A stretch of DNA of 64,000 bases from Thermoleptolyngbya sichuanensis A183. Lineage in GTDB: Bacteria > Cyanobacteriota > Cyanobacteriia > Elainellales > Elainellaceae. The stretch is from positions 496,001 through 560,000 of the forward strand of contig NZ_CP053661.1 in NCBI RefSeq assembly GCF_013177315.1, given 5' to 3'. The position numbers were made by a program, and so were the translations under genes. The notes beneath the pieces are model-generated. The model had not been told where the DNA came from. It saw nothing but the letters and a program-made list of their open reading frames with translations, and searched no databases. Shown here piece by piece: positions 27,177 to 35,988 of this stretch. The stretch's first letter is position 1, and every line of letters starts with the position of its first letter.

Positions 27177-28400
27177 ATGCTTTGCCCGTCCGATCGGCGG
27201 AATTTGGGGTCGCTGTTTGTCGCGGGTTTACTCTTCTGGGCATCGCTGGCATCGCTGCTGCCGATTTTGCCGCTATACGTGCAGTCGTCTGGGGCGACGG
27301 GGCAGATGGTGGGGCTGGTGATGGGCTGTTTTGCCATCGGGCTATTGGGGTCGCGGCCACAGTTGGCGCGGCTTGCCGATGATCGGGGACGCAAGATTAC
27401 GCTGCTGTTGGGCATGGCTGTGGTGGCGATCGCCCCGTTAATCTACATTTTTGCCGAGTCGATGGTGCAACTGGCGGCGGTGCGGGCCTTTCACGGGCTG
27501 AGCATTGCTGCCTTTGCGCTGGCCTACAGTGCGCTGGTGGTGGATCTGTCTCCTCCCCAACATCGCGGCGAGCTAATTGGCTACATGAGCCTGGTGAACC
27601 CGATTGGCATGGGGCTGGGCCCAGCTATGGGCGGTTTTTTGCAAGCTGCCTGGGGCTATCAGGCGACGTTTTTGGCATCGGCAGCGCTGGGTCTACTGGG
27701 ATTGGCGCTGTTACTGCCGATTCGGGAGCCGCGCATTGAAAAGCACCCACCGACTCAACGCCATCGCCGCGAAAATTTCTGGTTGCAGCTTGCTCATCCT
27801 GCGGTGCGAACGCCTGCGCTGGTGCTGCTGCTGGTGGGGCTATCGTTTGGGGCGCTGACGACGTTTGTGCCGCTGCTGGTGGCCGAGTCGGGTGTGACGT
27901 TTAATGTGGGGCTATTGTATACGGCAGCGGCGATCGCCAGCTTCACGATTCGCCTGCCCGTGGGTCGAGCGTCAGATTCCTACGGACGCGGCCCGTTCAT
28001 TAGCTTCAGCCTGGTGCTGTATACCCTTTCGATGGTGGTGCTGTGGCAGGCCAGCAGCACGTTGCAGTTCTTGCTGGGCGGCTTTTTGGAAGGGGCCGGC
28101 GCGGGTATTCTGATTCCCATGATGGCGGCGCTGATGGCCGATCGGGCATTGCCCAACGAGCGGGGTCGCATGTTTAGCCTGTGCATGGTGGGGTTTGATG
28201 TCGGCATTGCGATGGCGGGGCCGGTGCTGGGGGCAGTGTCCGACCAAGTGGGCTTTCGCACAATTTTCGGCTGGTCGGCGGTGCTGACGGCGATCGCCCT
28301 GCTCATCTTCCTCACGCTGTCCTCCAAGGATGCGCCCCACTCGCTACGGTTTGCGCTGGGTCGCGGAGACGATATCTATGCCGTAGATTCCCCACGTTAA
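27177..28400 (+). CDS. MFS transporter
   Basis: Major facilitator superfamily permease, about 407 residues, 12 helices. MFS motif A between helices 2 and 3 is seen as ARLADDRGRKI, repeated in the second half as GRASDSYGRGPF. Other marks: FHGLSIAAFALAYSALVVDL and GIGMGLGPAMGGFL-type helix 5 (NPIGMGLGPAMGGFLQ). Start uncertain: ATG 27177 (MLCPSDRRNLG) is used; a TTG twelve bases and ATGs 72-75 bases upstream are in frame. Drug or metabolite export is likely, substrate unknown. Confidence 0.88.
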   Translation: MLCPSDRRNLGSLFVAGLLFWASLASLLPILPLYVQSSGATGQMVGLVMGCFAIGLLGSRPQLARLADDRGRKITLLLGMAVVAIAPLIYIFAESMVQLAAVRAFHGLSIAAFALAYSALVVDLSPPQHRGELIGYMSLVNPIGMGLGPAMGGFLQAAWGYQATFLASAALGLLGLALLLPIREPRIEKHPPTQRHRRENFWLQLAHPAVRTPALVLLLVGLSFGALTTFVPLLVAESGVTFNVGLLYTAAAIASFTIRLPVGRASDSYGRGPFISFSLVLYTLSMVVLWQASSTLQFLLGGFLEGAGAGILIPMMAALMADRALPNERGRMFSLCMVGFDVGIAMAGPVLGAVSDQVGFRTIFGWSAVLTAIALLIFLTLSSKDAPHSLRFALGRGDDIYAVDSPR

Positions 28401-28693
28401 CCAGCACACACTCCCTCACACGCCGAAAAGGTTAGGCTAATGAAGTTTCCGGAGACAGGGTTGCGCCTGCGCTCCCCAAGCGCATCGCCATTGGAACGGG
28501 ACATGAATCGACGATCCCATCCCCCTGTGTGGATTTTCGATTTTTAGATTTGCGATTTTAGATTGCCAGTTAGGCCCTGAGCTTTTGGAGTGCAAGTTAG
28601 TCACGACTTAACGAATTTGATGATTGAGCGGGTGAATCGCGGCTTCACCTTCACCATCTACTCATCGCCACTTACAGCGAGGCTTTATGAAGG

Positions 28694-28799
28694 GATTACA
28701 AGGAAAAACGGCCCTGGTGACGGGAGCCTGGAGTTTCCCGTATAAGCGTTCGACACTTGGGCAGATTACAAGGAAAAACGGCCCTGGTGACGGGAGCCT
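28694..28799. repeat. 36-bp direct repeat with 34-bp insert in an SDR start
   Basis: Identical 36-bp copies at 28694-28729 and 28764-28799 (gattacaaggaaaaacggcc and onward) flank a unique 34-bp spacer. The period is 70 bp, so the upstream ATG at 28687 (reading MKGLQGKTALVTGA) is out of frame with the rest of the gene. Confidence 0.93.
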
Positions 28800-29566
28800 C
28801 TTCAGGCATTGGGCAGGCAATCGCCATTCGGCTGGCGCAAGAGGGGTGCAACGTTGCAATTAACTATCGCAGCAACCCAGACACAGCCCAAGACACCCAA
28901 ACTCAAGCCATGCAGAAAGCCTGTGATGGGGTGGAGTCCTGCGGTGTGCGATCGCTCTTGATCCAGGGCGACGTCTCCAAAGAGGATGACATCCGCCAGA
29001 TCATAGCCACCACGATAGAAAAGCTGGGCAGCCTCGACATCCTCATCAACAATGCAGGCATCCAAACTGAGAAACCCGCCCACGAGGTCACCGCAGAAGA
29101 CTTTGACCGCATCCTGAACGTAAACCTGCGGGGCGCGTTTCTCTGTGCGCGAGAGTCGATCCGGCACTGGCTTGATCGGGGACAGTCTGGCGTGATTATT
29201 AACATTTCCAGCGTCCATGAAATCATTCCCCGCCCCCTCTACGTCACCTACTCCATCAGCAAAGGCGGCATGGAAAACATGACCAAGACCCTGGCGCTGG
29301 AGTACGCAGATCGGGGCATCCGGGTGAATGCGATCGCCCCTGGCGCAACCATTACCCCCATCAACAACGCCTGGACAGAAGACGCAGAAAAACGCGCCCA
29401 GGTGGAAAGCCACATTCCAATGGGTCGAGCCGGAACCTCGGACGAGATGGCCGCTGCCGCGGCGTTTTTGGCCTCGGACGAAGCCGCCTACATCACCGGG
29501 CAAACCCTCTTTATCGACGGTGGCTTGACGCTCTATGCCGATTTTCGCGAGGCCTGGTCGGCTTAG
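28757..29566 (+). CDS. SDR oxidoreductase (glucose 1-dehydrogenase-like), start rearranged
   Basis: Short-chain dehydrogenase, 269 residues. Cofactor loop TGASSGIGQA, NNAG, catalytic Ser in NISSVHE and YSISKGG (Tyr, Lys), and C-terminal GQTLFIDGG. Style fits glucose-1-dehydrogenase-like SDRs. The family N-terminus (MKGLQGKTALVTGAS) is encoded at 28687, but a 70-bp duplication-insertion shifts that frame. Translation now would need TTG 28757 (MGRLQGKTALV), which lacks a ribosome site. The gene may be poorly expressed or impaired, or the locus may be misassembled; the remaining frame is intact. Confidence 0.85.
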   Translation: MGRLQGKTALVTGASSGIGQAIAIRLAQEGCNVAINYRSNPDTAQDTQTQAMQKACDGVESCGVRSLLIQGDVSKEDDIRQIIATTIEKLGSLDILINNAGIQTEKPAHEVTAEDFDRILNVNLRGAFLCARESIRHWLDRGQSGVIINISSVHEIIPRPLYVTYSISKGGMENMTKTLALEYADRGIRVNAIAPGATITPINNAWTEDAEKRAQVESHIPMGRAGTSDEMAAAAAFLASDEAAYITGQTLFIDGGLTLYADFREAWSA

Positions 29567-29720
29567 TGAGCAGCCAAGGCGGAGGCACTAAGGTGCTGGA
29601 AACCCAGTTAATCCGGTAATCAAAAGGCTAACAAAGCGCCCGATCTGCCCAAATCTTCCGCCCATCGCCGCCAATCCAAAATCCAAAATCCCGAAATCCA
29701 AAATCCCCAATCAGCGCCCC

Positions 29721-30602
29721 ATGAATCCAACTGCAACTGCCGTTCAAAACGTCCTCAACGCCCGCGCCCGTCTGGGAGAGTGTCCGCTTTGGGACTGGGA
29801 TGCTCAGTTGCTCTACTGGGTGGATGTCTACAACCATCGGGTGCATCAGTTTGACCCAGCGACGGGGCGCGATCGCTTCTTTGACGTGGGCGATGTGGTC
29901 AGCGCGATCGCCCTGGCCGGGGAGCAGCAAATCTTGATGGCCCTTGGCAATCGGCTGGCGCTGCTGGATACCCAGTCGGGCACGCAGCAAACGCTGTATA
30001 CCGCCGAGTTTGACTGTCCTGGCACCCGCTTTAACGACGGCAAATGCGATGCCCAGGGGCGCTTCTGGATTGGGTCGATTAGCCCGGAACCCCAGCAGGC
30101 CGCGCTGTATCGCTACGATCCAGATGGCTCCTGGCAGACAATGGAAACGGGCTTGACGATTTCTAACGGACTGGGCTGGAATCCGGCAGGCGATACCTTT
30201 TATCTGACGGATTCGCCCCAGCGGAAGATCTTTGCCTACCGCTTTGATGCGGCGACCGGGACGATTGGCGATCGCCGGGTGCTGGTGGATTTGGGCGATG
30301 AACCCGTAGAACCCGATGGATTGGCAATCGACACCCAAGGCAATCTCTGGTCGGCACTGTGGGATGGCTGGTGTGTGGTGAAGTGTGATGCTGCGGGTCG
30401 AGAATTGGAGCGCATCCCGCTGCCCGTGCAGCGTCCCACCTGTCCCATTTTTGGCGGGGCAGGGCTAACGGATCTCTACATTACGACGGCATCGGTGGGA
30501 CTAAGCCAGGCGGAAATTCAGGCGGGCTTTTATGCGGGCGACTTGTTCTGCTTGCGGACGGATGCCACAGGGCTGCCTGCCCATCGGTTTGGGGGGGCAT
30601 AG
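29721..30602 (+). CDS. SMP-30/gluconolactonase family protein
   Basis: 293-residue six-bladed beta-propeller lactonase (regucalcin/LRE type). Metal ligands: Glu in LGECPLWD, Asn-Asp in RFNDGKCDAQGRFWIGS, Asn in TISNGLGWN, Asp in FYLTDSPQRKI. Likely hydrolyses a sugar lactone; a sugar-oxidising SDR lies immediately upstream on the same strand (154 bp), so the two could act in sequence (sugar to lactone to acid), which is inference. Leader contains short repeats of aatccaaaat. Confidence 0.9.
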   Translation: MNPTATAVQNVLNARARLGECPLWDWDAQLLYWVDVYNHRVHQFDPATGRDRFFDVGDVVSAIALAGEQQILMALGNRLALLDTQSGTQQTLYTAEFDCPGTRFNDGKCDAQGRFWIGSISPEPQQAALYRYDPDGSWQTMETGLTISNGLGWNPAGDTFYLTDSPQRKIFAYRFDAATGTIGDRRVLVDLGDEPVEPDGLAIDTQGNLWSALWDGWCVVKCDAAGRELERIPLPVQRPTCPIFGGAGLTDLYITTASVGLSQAEIQAGFYAGDLFCLRTDATGLPAHRFGGA

Positions 30603-30645
30603 CTCAGTCCCCGCAGTCCGTCTTGACTCGCTGCTTCACGCTGCT

Positions 30646-31533
30646 TCATTCGTAGAGTCGGGCCGGCTTTTCGTTAATGTGTGCCTCGATCGGCTTCACC
30701 TTTTCGATGAATTCAATCAGCGTGGTGTAATCGGGCGGCGCGGCATTGGGGATATAGCCGACTTGCTGGGCAAGGGTGGGCAGCACCTCGCTCATGGCTT
30801 TTTGGATCACCGCCTGCTGATTGCGGTTGACGGTGGGGCTGATCAGCACGGAGCCGGAGGGTATGCGGCGGCTGGCTCGCACAAGTCGGAAGGTTGCGGG
30901 GCTGAACTGTGGCCGCAGTCGGTCAAACTCATCTCGGGCCAATGCGCCCAGGTCGGCTTCCTGATTTGCCAACCACTCCATTACAGTAGCGGGGGTGGAG
31001 GCGATCCGCACTTCCGAGGGCGTGGTGCCATAGAGTTCATACAGCGGCACGTAGTAGCCCGTCGCAGACCCCGGCTGCCCCAGCGCCACGATTCTTTTAT
31101 TCACATCGCTGAGGTCTTGAATTGGGCTGTCGTCGCGCACTACTAGGACGGAACTGAGGTTGTTCACCCCCTCCAGCGGAAACAGCGGCAGGTATTGGGC
31201 GCGGGAGAGGGCGATCGCCGCCAGACCCGGTGGCGCAAAGGCCAAAGACCAGACCTGTCGCTGGAGTTGTTCAACGGCTTTTACTTCGTTATAGGCTGGC
31301 TCTAGTTCTGCCAGCATTTTGGTCTGAGCCTGCAAATAATCCAGAAACGGTTGGTATTGGTCGATGGATGTTGCGCCCTCGCCGTAGGCCACCACACCAA
31401 CGGTTAACTTATCGAACCGAGTCGCAGTGGAACTGTCTCGACCGTTGCAGGCAGAAAGAAGTCCAATGATGCCCTGAGCTAGCACTGCCCGACTCGACAG
31501 GCGCAGGAGTGTGCGGCGAGAGAGGGTATTCAT
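30646..31533 (-). CDS. PhnD-like substrate-binding lipoprotein
   Basis: Periplasmic-binding-protein fold of the phosphate/phosphite/phosphonate (PhnD/SsuA/transferrin) family, 295 residues. A signal peptide with twin-Arg-like start (LSRRTLLRLSSRAVL) ends in lipobox LLSAC, so it is probably lipid-anchored. Family marks: LTVGVVAYGEG, FLDYLQAQT, FAPPGLAAI, GQPGSATGYYVPLYEL and a C-terminal helix. There is no ABC permease or ATPase beside it; instead a membrane haem/HAMP protein is encoded divergently 87 bp away, so a sensory role is as likely as transport. Confidence 0.85.
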   Translation of the reverse strand: MNTLSRRTLLRLSSRAVLAQGIIGLLSACNGRDSSTATRFDKLTVGVVAYGEGATSIDQYQPFLDYLQAQTKMLAELEPAYNEVKAVEQLQRQVWSLAFAPPGLAAIALSRAQYLPLFPLEGVNNLSSVLVVRDDSPIQDLSDVNKRIVALGQPGSATGYYVPLYELYGTTPSEVRIASTPATVMEWLANQEADLGALARDEFDRLRPQFSPATFRLVRASRRIPSGSVLISPTVNRNQQAVIQKAMSEVLPTLAQQVGYIPNAAPPDYTTLIEFIEKVKPIEAHINEKPARLYE

Positions 31534-31620
31534 TAAGGCAATCCGGCGAAAAAACAGAATGTCCCGATCCGAACCATATCATTGGAACCAAACATTATAG
31601 GCAGATTCCAGGTTTTTCAA

Positions 31621-32520
31621 ATGTTGCAAAACCTTAACTTGAGCCGGAAGTTTAACTTGCTGCTGCTGGTGGTGTTTTTGGGGGCGATCGCCCTCAGCGG
31701 CCTGGCCTTTTCCCGCATTTTGAACCGGGATGCCGAGCAAGCCGTGGTGGGCAAGGCCAACATCCTGATGCAGACCATGCTTGCTGTTCGAGACTATACC
31801 TCCGAGCAGATCAACCCAGAACTGGCTCCCCGACTGGAAACGGAAGCGGAATTTTTGCCCCAAACCGTGCCGGGCTATTCCGCCCGCGAAGTGTTTGAGA
31901 ACCTGCGAAAAAGCCCTGAATATACCGACTTTTTCTACAAAGAAGCCACGCTCAATCCCACCAACCTGCGCGACAAAGCCGACACCTTTGAAGCCTCCAT
32001 CGTGGAGCAGTTTCGCAGCAATGCCAATCTAAAAGAACTCTCTGGCTATCGCCAGTCGCCTGCGGGACGGCTCTACTACACGGCAAAACCCATTGCCATT
32101 ACCAAAGAAAGCTGTCTGCGCTGCCACAGCACCCCAGAAGCCGCGCCCAAGAGTCAGCTCACCACCTACGGCCGCGAAAACGGCTTTGGCTGGCAACTGA
32201 ATGAAATCGTCGGCGCACAGATGATCTCTGTCCCCGCCAGCGGCGTGATCGACAGCGCTCGCCGCGCCTTTCTGCTGTTCATGGGCATTGTCACAGGCGC
32301 ATTTTTGCTGGTGATGTCGCTGCTGAACTGGCTGCTGCGCCGCGCCGTCATTAACCCAATCAAAGGCATGGCGACCGTCGCCAACGAAATCAGCCTGGGC
32401 AATATGGATGCCGACTTTCAGCAAAAATCCAATGACGAAATCGGCAAACTTGCGGCGGCGTTTAACCGCATGAAGACGAGTCTCAGCATGGCGATGGAAA
32501 TGCTGGGACAGCGGGAGTAG
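31621..32520 (+). CDS. Tll0287-like (DUF3365) haem-binding HAMP membrane protein
   Basis: 299 residues. Two membrane helices (about 12-33 and 216-237) bracket a periplasmic Tll0287-like/DUF3365 sensor domain containing one c-type haem motif, CLRCH (residues 165-169). After helix 2 comes a HAMP domain (RRAVINPIKGMATVANEISL to KLAAAFNRMKTSL), and the protein ends there without kinase, cyclase or methyl-accepting region. ATG 31621 is preferred to a TTG at 31582. It is divergent to the PhnD-like lipoprotein. A redox or ligand sensor is inferred; an output partner is missing. Confidence 0.87.
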   Translation: MLQNLNLSRKFNLLLLVVFLGAIALSGLAFSRILNRDAEQAVVGKANILMQTMLAVRDYTSEQINPELAPRLETEAEFLPQTVPGYSAREVFENLRKSPEYTDFFYKEATLNPTNLRDKADTFEASIVEQFRSNANLKELSGYRQSPAGRLYYTAKPIAITKESCLRCHSTPEAAPKSQLTTYGRENGFGWQLNEIVGAQMISVPASGVIDSARRAFLLFMGIVTGAFLLVMSLLNWLLRRAVINPIKGMATVANEISLGNMDADFQQKSNDEIGKLAAAFNRMKTSLSMAMEMLGQRE

Positions 32521-32553
32521 GAAAGGTATATCGATTTTGGATCAGGGATTTCC

Positions 32554-32628
32554 AATCCGGCTCCTTTCTCCCAAAGCGGGAGAAGGGGTTGGGGGATGAG
32601 GGCAAACTTGCAGAACTGGGATGCGCCC
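32554..32628. repeat. dispersed repeat, copy 1 (about 75 bp)
   Basis: From aatccggctcc through gggagaaggggttgggggat to actgggatgcgccc. About 90% identical to 38739-38814, allowing small gaps. Non-coding; includes a C/T-rich to G/A-rich hairpin (ctcctttctccc with gggagaagg). Confidence 0.88.
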
Positions 32629-32716
32629 ACGGGCAAGCGCCTAGAAACGCTAGAAAAACGAATCCCCAGCCTCCATAGAAGCCGGGGATCAGCGAATAAA
32701 ACCAAACATATCAAGC

Positions 32717-32836
32717 CTATGCTTTTTCAATGCGAGTGCGATCGGGCAGAATCCACATCAGCACGGGCGACAGGGCAGCCGAAGCAAGGCAGACGATGGC
32801 AATGATGGCGAGACCAGTGGAAACGTCGGTAGGCAT
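32717..32836 (-). CDS. 39-residue single-span membrane protein
   Basis: A short frame in an otherwise empty interval: MPTDVSTGLAIIAIVCLASA, then ALSPVLMWILPDRTRIEKA. One membrane helix spans about residues 8-30 and the tail is charged. AGGAG lies seven bases upstream of the ATG (plus-strand CTCCT near 32844), a good ribosome site. Size and topology resemble small photosystem or cytochrome b6f subunits, but the sequence does not match PsbX, PsbY, PsaM, PetG, PetL, PetM or PetN as I know them. Function unknown. Confidence 0.65.
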   Translation of the reverse strand: MPTDVSTGLAIIAIVCLASAALSPVLMWILPDRTRIEKA

Positions 32837-33288
32837 TTTTACTCTCCTAATTTTTCTCTGAATAGTTCTAGAAATCTGTTGAAGCGAACAATGCGGGAAA
32901 CGCCTGTGAGATCAGCAGAAAGCTGGTGTGGCGAAAGTAGGCAAGCGCAGATAGCGCGATCGCTCCCCGATGCGAGAACTTAGGCGGTTGCGATAGCGAT
33001 TCCGAGGAATCACCCTGCATAATCAGCCTCTATAAAAACCAAGCTCTATGAATCTATGAATGAGTCACGGAACTAGACACGAAGCTGGCCGCTCGTCCTA
33101 GCTGTTCGTGATAACTATTCGTGTTGACGATTCGCGCTGGCTGCTTGGGTACACCGTTAGATACAACGTTCCGGCAAGCAATTTCGGAAAACGGAATGGC
33201 TATTTCAAACTTACTTTCTGTATTCAATTTTACTGAATTACATCAATATTGGGGGAAAGCTTAATGTCTTGTATTGATTTCGCTCTCA
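32837..33288. other. intergenic, no gene seen
   Basis: Spacer upstream of the 39-residue gene and downstream of the DUF3370 gene. One HIP1-like site near 32957. No supported gene or structure. Confidence 0.5.
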
Positions 33289-34650
33289 CTAATCCCTAAG
33301 AGTTTGCAATGTTAGCACTTGCGGCGGGGTTGCGTCGGGCGGGTAGAGAAACGTCACCTGCACAAACCGACGACCCCCCGGCGGCAGGTCAAGGACGGCC
33401 AGGGGAGCGCTGCGATCGCCCCGTCGATGCACCAGATGTACATAGCGCGTGCGGTTTAGCCCCCGGCTGTCGAAAAAGCGCACCCGCACCGTGCCGCGAA
33501 AGAAGGTCTGCGTGGGCAGTGGGTCAAAAAAGCGCAGCCCGTTCTGGCTGAGGGTGTCTTCTTTGATGGGGGTTTGCAGGGCGATCGCCACCCGCTGCAA
33601 TTGGTCGGTCGGGTTATGCAGCGGCAGCGCCAAGTCATACTCTACGGCGTAGTTGCCGTGGGCGGCGTAGGCGGTGTCGTCGTAGCGCACGATCAGCGGC
33701 GCAGTCTGGATTTGGCCCGTGCCCAGTCGCCCGGCCACTAGGCTGCTCAATGGGTATGAAACGCCCGTGCCTGCGGGTGGAATGCTGAGGTGGGGGCCGC
33801 TGGGTTCGTCTGTGATTCGCGCAGTCCAGCGAGATCCCTGCGCCACGCCTGCCACTCGCCCGTAGATGACTGCGCCCGGTTCGCCCGGTGGAGTGGGGGG
33901 ACGATCGCGCGGCACTGCCAAATCTCCTGTTTCCAACAGCGTCAGCCAGTCTTCCAGCGTCGGCGCTTGCTCGTTTCCATCGGCATCGCGGCGGGCAAAC
34001 AGGGCCAAACTCGCAGCATACACCGGGCCATCACTCCGCAGCCGCGCCAGAGTCGAGCGCCCATTGAGCGGCGGGTCGAGCGTCGCCACCGGGATCGGCG
34101 CATTCAGCAGCAGTTGATAGCCCCCCGGCGGAATCACCAGGCGATCGGGAAAGACCTCGCCGCGTCGCCCCCGCAGTACGTCGCTCATGGCGCGGCTGCC
34201 CGGCCCGGCAAACACGCCGCCATCGGGATTTTCTACCCATCCCGGCAGGGTGATAAACGGCGCATCGGGCTGGCTCAGGTAGCTGGCAGCGCTCATCACC
34301 TGAATCGTCACGGGTTGGGAACCTGGATTGTGCAGCACAATGCCTAGATACAGGCTAGTGAGATTATCCGGCGACACCGCCCGAAACACATGATGGGCAA
34401 ACACATCAAACCGCCCCGCCAGCGGCACATTCAGATGGGCGGCGGGGTGCTGCTTGCCCGCAGGCGGAAAGGTTGAAAGCAAAATGCCCTCCGAGCCGAC
34501 CAGTTCCGGGCTATTGCTGTTGAACTGGAGCGTGTCGTCAAGCTGCCCCGGCAGAGGGCGCACCTCCCGTGGCACGACGATTTCCTGGGGCGTGGGGGCG
34601 GGGGCTTGGGCGAGGACTGGAGGCGTAAGTAGTAGGGGAAAAAATAGCAC
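33289..34650 (-). CDS. exported DUF3370 protein
   Basis: 453 residues, GTG start at 34650 forced by an in-frame TAA just upstream. A short signal peptide (LFFPLLLTPPVLAQ) is followed by Pro/Ala-rich residues and the DUF3370 domain: EVRPLPGQLDDTLQFNSNSP, HLNVPLAGRFDVFAHHV, IVLHNPGSQPVTIQVMSAAS, VEYDLALPLHNPT and a late RGLNRTRYVHLVHR. This is a large all-beta protein peculiar to cyanobacteria, function unknown. It starts 13 bp after the pyroglutamyl-peptidase gene ends, so they are likely co-transcribed. Confidence 0.85.
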   Translation of the reverse strand: MLFFPLLLTPPVLAQAPAPTPQEIVVPREVRPLPGQLDDTLQFNSNSPELVGSEGILLSTFPPAGKQHPAAHLNVPLAGRFDVFAHHVFRAVSPDNLTSLYLGIVLHNPGSQPVTIQVMSAASYLSQPDAPFITLPGWVENPDGGVFAGPGSRAMSDVLRGRRGEVFPDRLVIPPGGYQLLLNAPIPVATLDPPLNGRSTLARLRSDGPVYAASLALFARRDADGNEQAPTLEDWLTLLETGDLAVPRDRPPTPPGEPGAVIYGRVAGVAQGSRWTARITDEPSGPHLSIPPAGTGVSYPLSSLVAGRLGTGQIQTAPLIVRYDDTAYAAHGNYAVEYDLALPLHNPTDQLQRVAIALQTPIKEDTLSQNGLRFFDPLPTQTFFRGTVRVRFFDSRGLNRTRYVHLVHRRGDRSAPLAVLDLPPGGRRFVQVTFLYPPDATPPQVLTLQTLRD

Positions 34651-34663
34651 AGCTTAGTCGGGA

Positions 34664-35197
34664 CTAGAGGTGAATCAGGCGATGGAGAACCTGGCAGAAG
34701 TCTTGCAGAATGGGCAGGCGGTTGGCGGGGGTGAGGACGGGAATGTGGACAAACAGGCAGGGACGCTGGGTGGTCTGGGCGTGTTCCAACAGGGAGAAGT
34801 AGAGCGCGTTGCACACGAAGCGTCCGGCATCGTAGCTGAGGTCGGTGTGGGGCAGGTCGGCAGCGAGGCGCGGCAGGTCGAGGGACGTTTTGAGGATGCG
34901 ATTCCCGTGCAGGTCGCTTTGCGAATCGCCCTGTACTGCTTGCACCTCCAGCGTTAGGCGATCGCGCGTTTCTGCCATACCGCAGCAGACGACCAAATCG
35001 GGCTGGATTTGTTGGATGTGGGCGATCGCCAGCTTGGGTGCTTGCTCAAAGTCAACAGGTAGTCGCCGCAGGACATGCAGCGAGTCCAGAAAGTCCAAAT
35101 CGCACTGCAACAGATCCGCCAACAAATCATCCGACGAGTTGGAGGGCTGTTCGAGTTTCCAGGTGGTAAACGACGTGAGCAGGATTTTTCGAGTCAC
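34664..35197 (-). CDS. pyroglutamyl-peptidase I family (C15) protein
   Basis: Cysteine peptidase C15 homologue, about 177 residues. Catalytic Glu in VVCCGMAETRD, Cys in DAGRFVCNALYFSLLE and His in CLFVHIPV are all present; the start ILLTSFTTWKLEQPSNSS resembles the family (LVTGFEPFGG in classical Pcp) but is diverged. Start is unclear: GTG 35197 (MTRKILLT) or GTG 35212, both inside a short tandem array; an ATG at 35241 opens the same words but runs out of frame. Upstream of DUF3370 in a probable operon. Confidence 0.8.
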   Translation of the reverse strand: MTRKILLTSFTTWKLEQPSNSSDDLLADLLQCDLDFLDSLHVLRRLPVDFEQAPKLAIAHIQQIQPDLVVCCGMAETRDRLTLEVQAVQGDSQSDLHGNRILKTSLDLPRLAADLPHTDLSYDAGRFVCNALYFSLLEHAQTTQRPCLFVHIPVLTPANRLPILQDFCQVLHRLIHL

Positions 35198-35241
35198 AGC
35201 ATTTCGAGTCACAGAATTCGAGTCACAGCATTTCGAGTCAT
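35189..35241. repeat. 15/14/15-bp tandem array at a start codon
   Basis: TCGAGTCA recurs at 35189, 35204, 35218 and 35233. On the coding (minus) strand each unit reads GTGACTCGA or ATGACTCGA. The single 14-bp unit shifts the frame between the ATG at 35241 and the peptidase gene. Confidence 0.92.
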
Positions 35242-35476
35242 AGAACCGGGGGAGGGGCGATCGCCTTATCCGTTTTACATCAGATTTACATCAGACTTAC
35301 ATCGGATTTACATCAGACAGGACGCTTCTGGCAGGACGCTTCTGGCAGCATTGCGCCAAACGCCAAATGATTAAAAGCCGAGAGATAAATTGCAAAATTT
35401 CTCAACTTCCGTAAACTGGTCTGTAATTTCCGTGTGGTTACGATACTAAACGCCTTTAACCCCCTTGGAGGACAGC

Positions 35477-35920
35477 ATGAGCTTGAATGCAAGCCTGAAC
35501 CGTAGCCTGAAACTGTCTGCTCTGTCGGTGGCTTCCGCCGTGGCGCTAGCGGGAACTGCCATTCTGTCTCTGCCTGCGGCTGCGTCGCCCTGTGGTTTTG
35601 CCAAATTTAATTCCACGACCACACTGACGGATACTCCTTCTACACCCGTTGACACCCTCAGCCAGTCGCCCAACGCGAACCGAATGAGCCTGCTGGGTGG
35701 CGGCATTGCGGCGATCGCCGCCCTCGCAGGGGGAGCCTTTGCCCTCAAGGCCTACCGCGCCCGCAAGCTCCAGCCCGTGGCAGCGCCCGATGCGGCGGCT
35801 GAAGCGGTTGCTGAAGAAAGCTTTATCGAAGAAAAGCCCTTTGCCATCGTCGTTCCGGCGATCGCCCTAGAGCGCCCGTCTGTAGAAGATCTGGACGCAG
35901 AACCCGCAGGCCGCAAGTAG
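35477..35920 (+). CDS. exported protein with C-terminal membrane helix, unknown
   Basis: 147 residues from ATG 35477, preceded by GGAGGA at five bases. Signal peptide near residues 10-36 (LSVASAVALAGTAILSLPAA ending ASP), a short Ser/Thr-rich segment, a second hydrophobic helix (LLGGGIAAIAALAGGAFAL), then a cytosol-like tail that is Ala/Glu rich. No family recognised. A bidirectional terminator separates it from the convergent rsmA gene. Confidence 0.7.
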   Translation: MSLNASLNRSLKLSALSVASAVALAGTAILSLPAAASPCGFAKFNSTTTLTDTPSTPVDTLSQSPNANRMSLLGGGIAAIAALAGGAFALKAYRARKLQPVAAPDAAAEAVAEESFIEEKPFAIVVPAIALERPSVEDLDAEPAGRK

Positions 35921-35988
35921 AGCGATTGCTTACAGGGTTTTCCCCTCAAAAGGTTCTAGACCTTGGTCTAGGCATTGGTACTGACTCG

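Noticed and set aside
28694..28799. Repeat-spacer-repeat of CRISPR-like dimensions (36-34-36)
   Set aside because: Only two repeats, the repeat is coding sequence of the SDR, repeats differ between the three similar loci and no cas genes are present.
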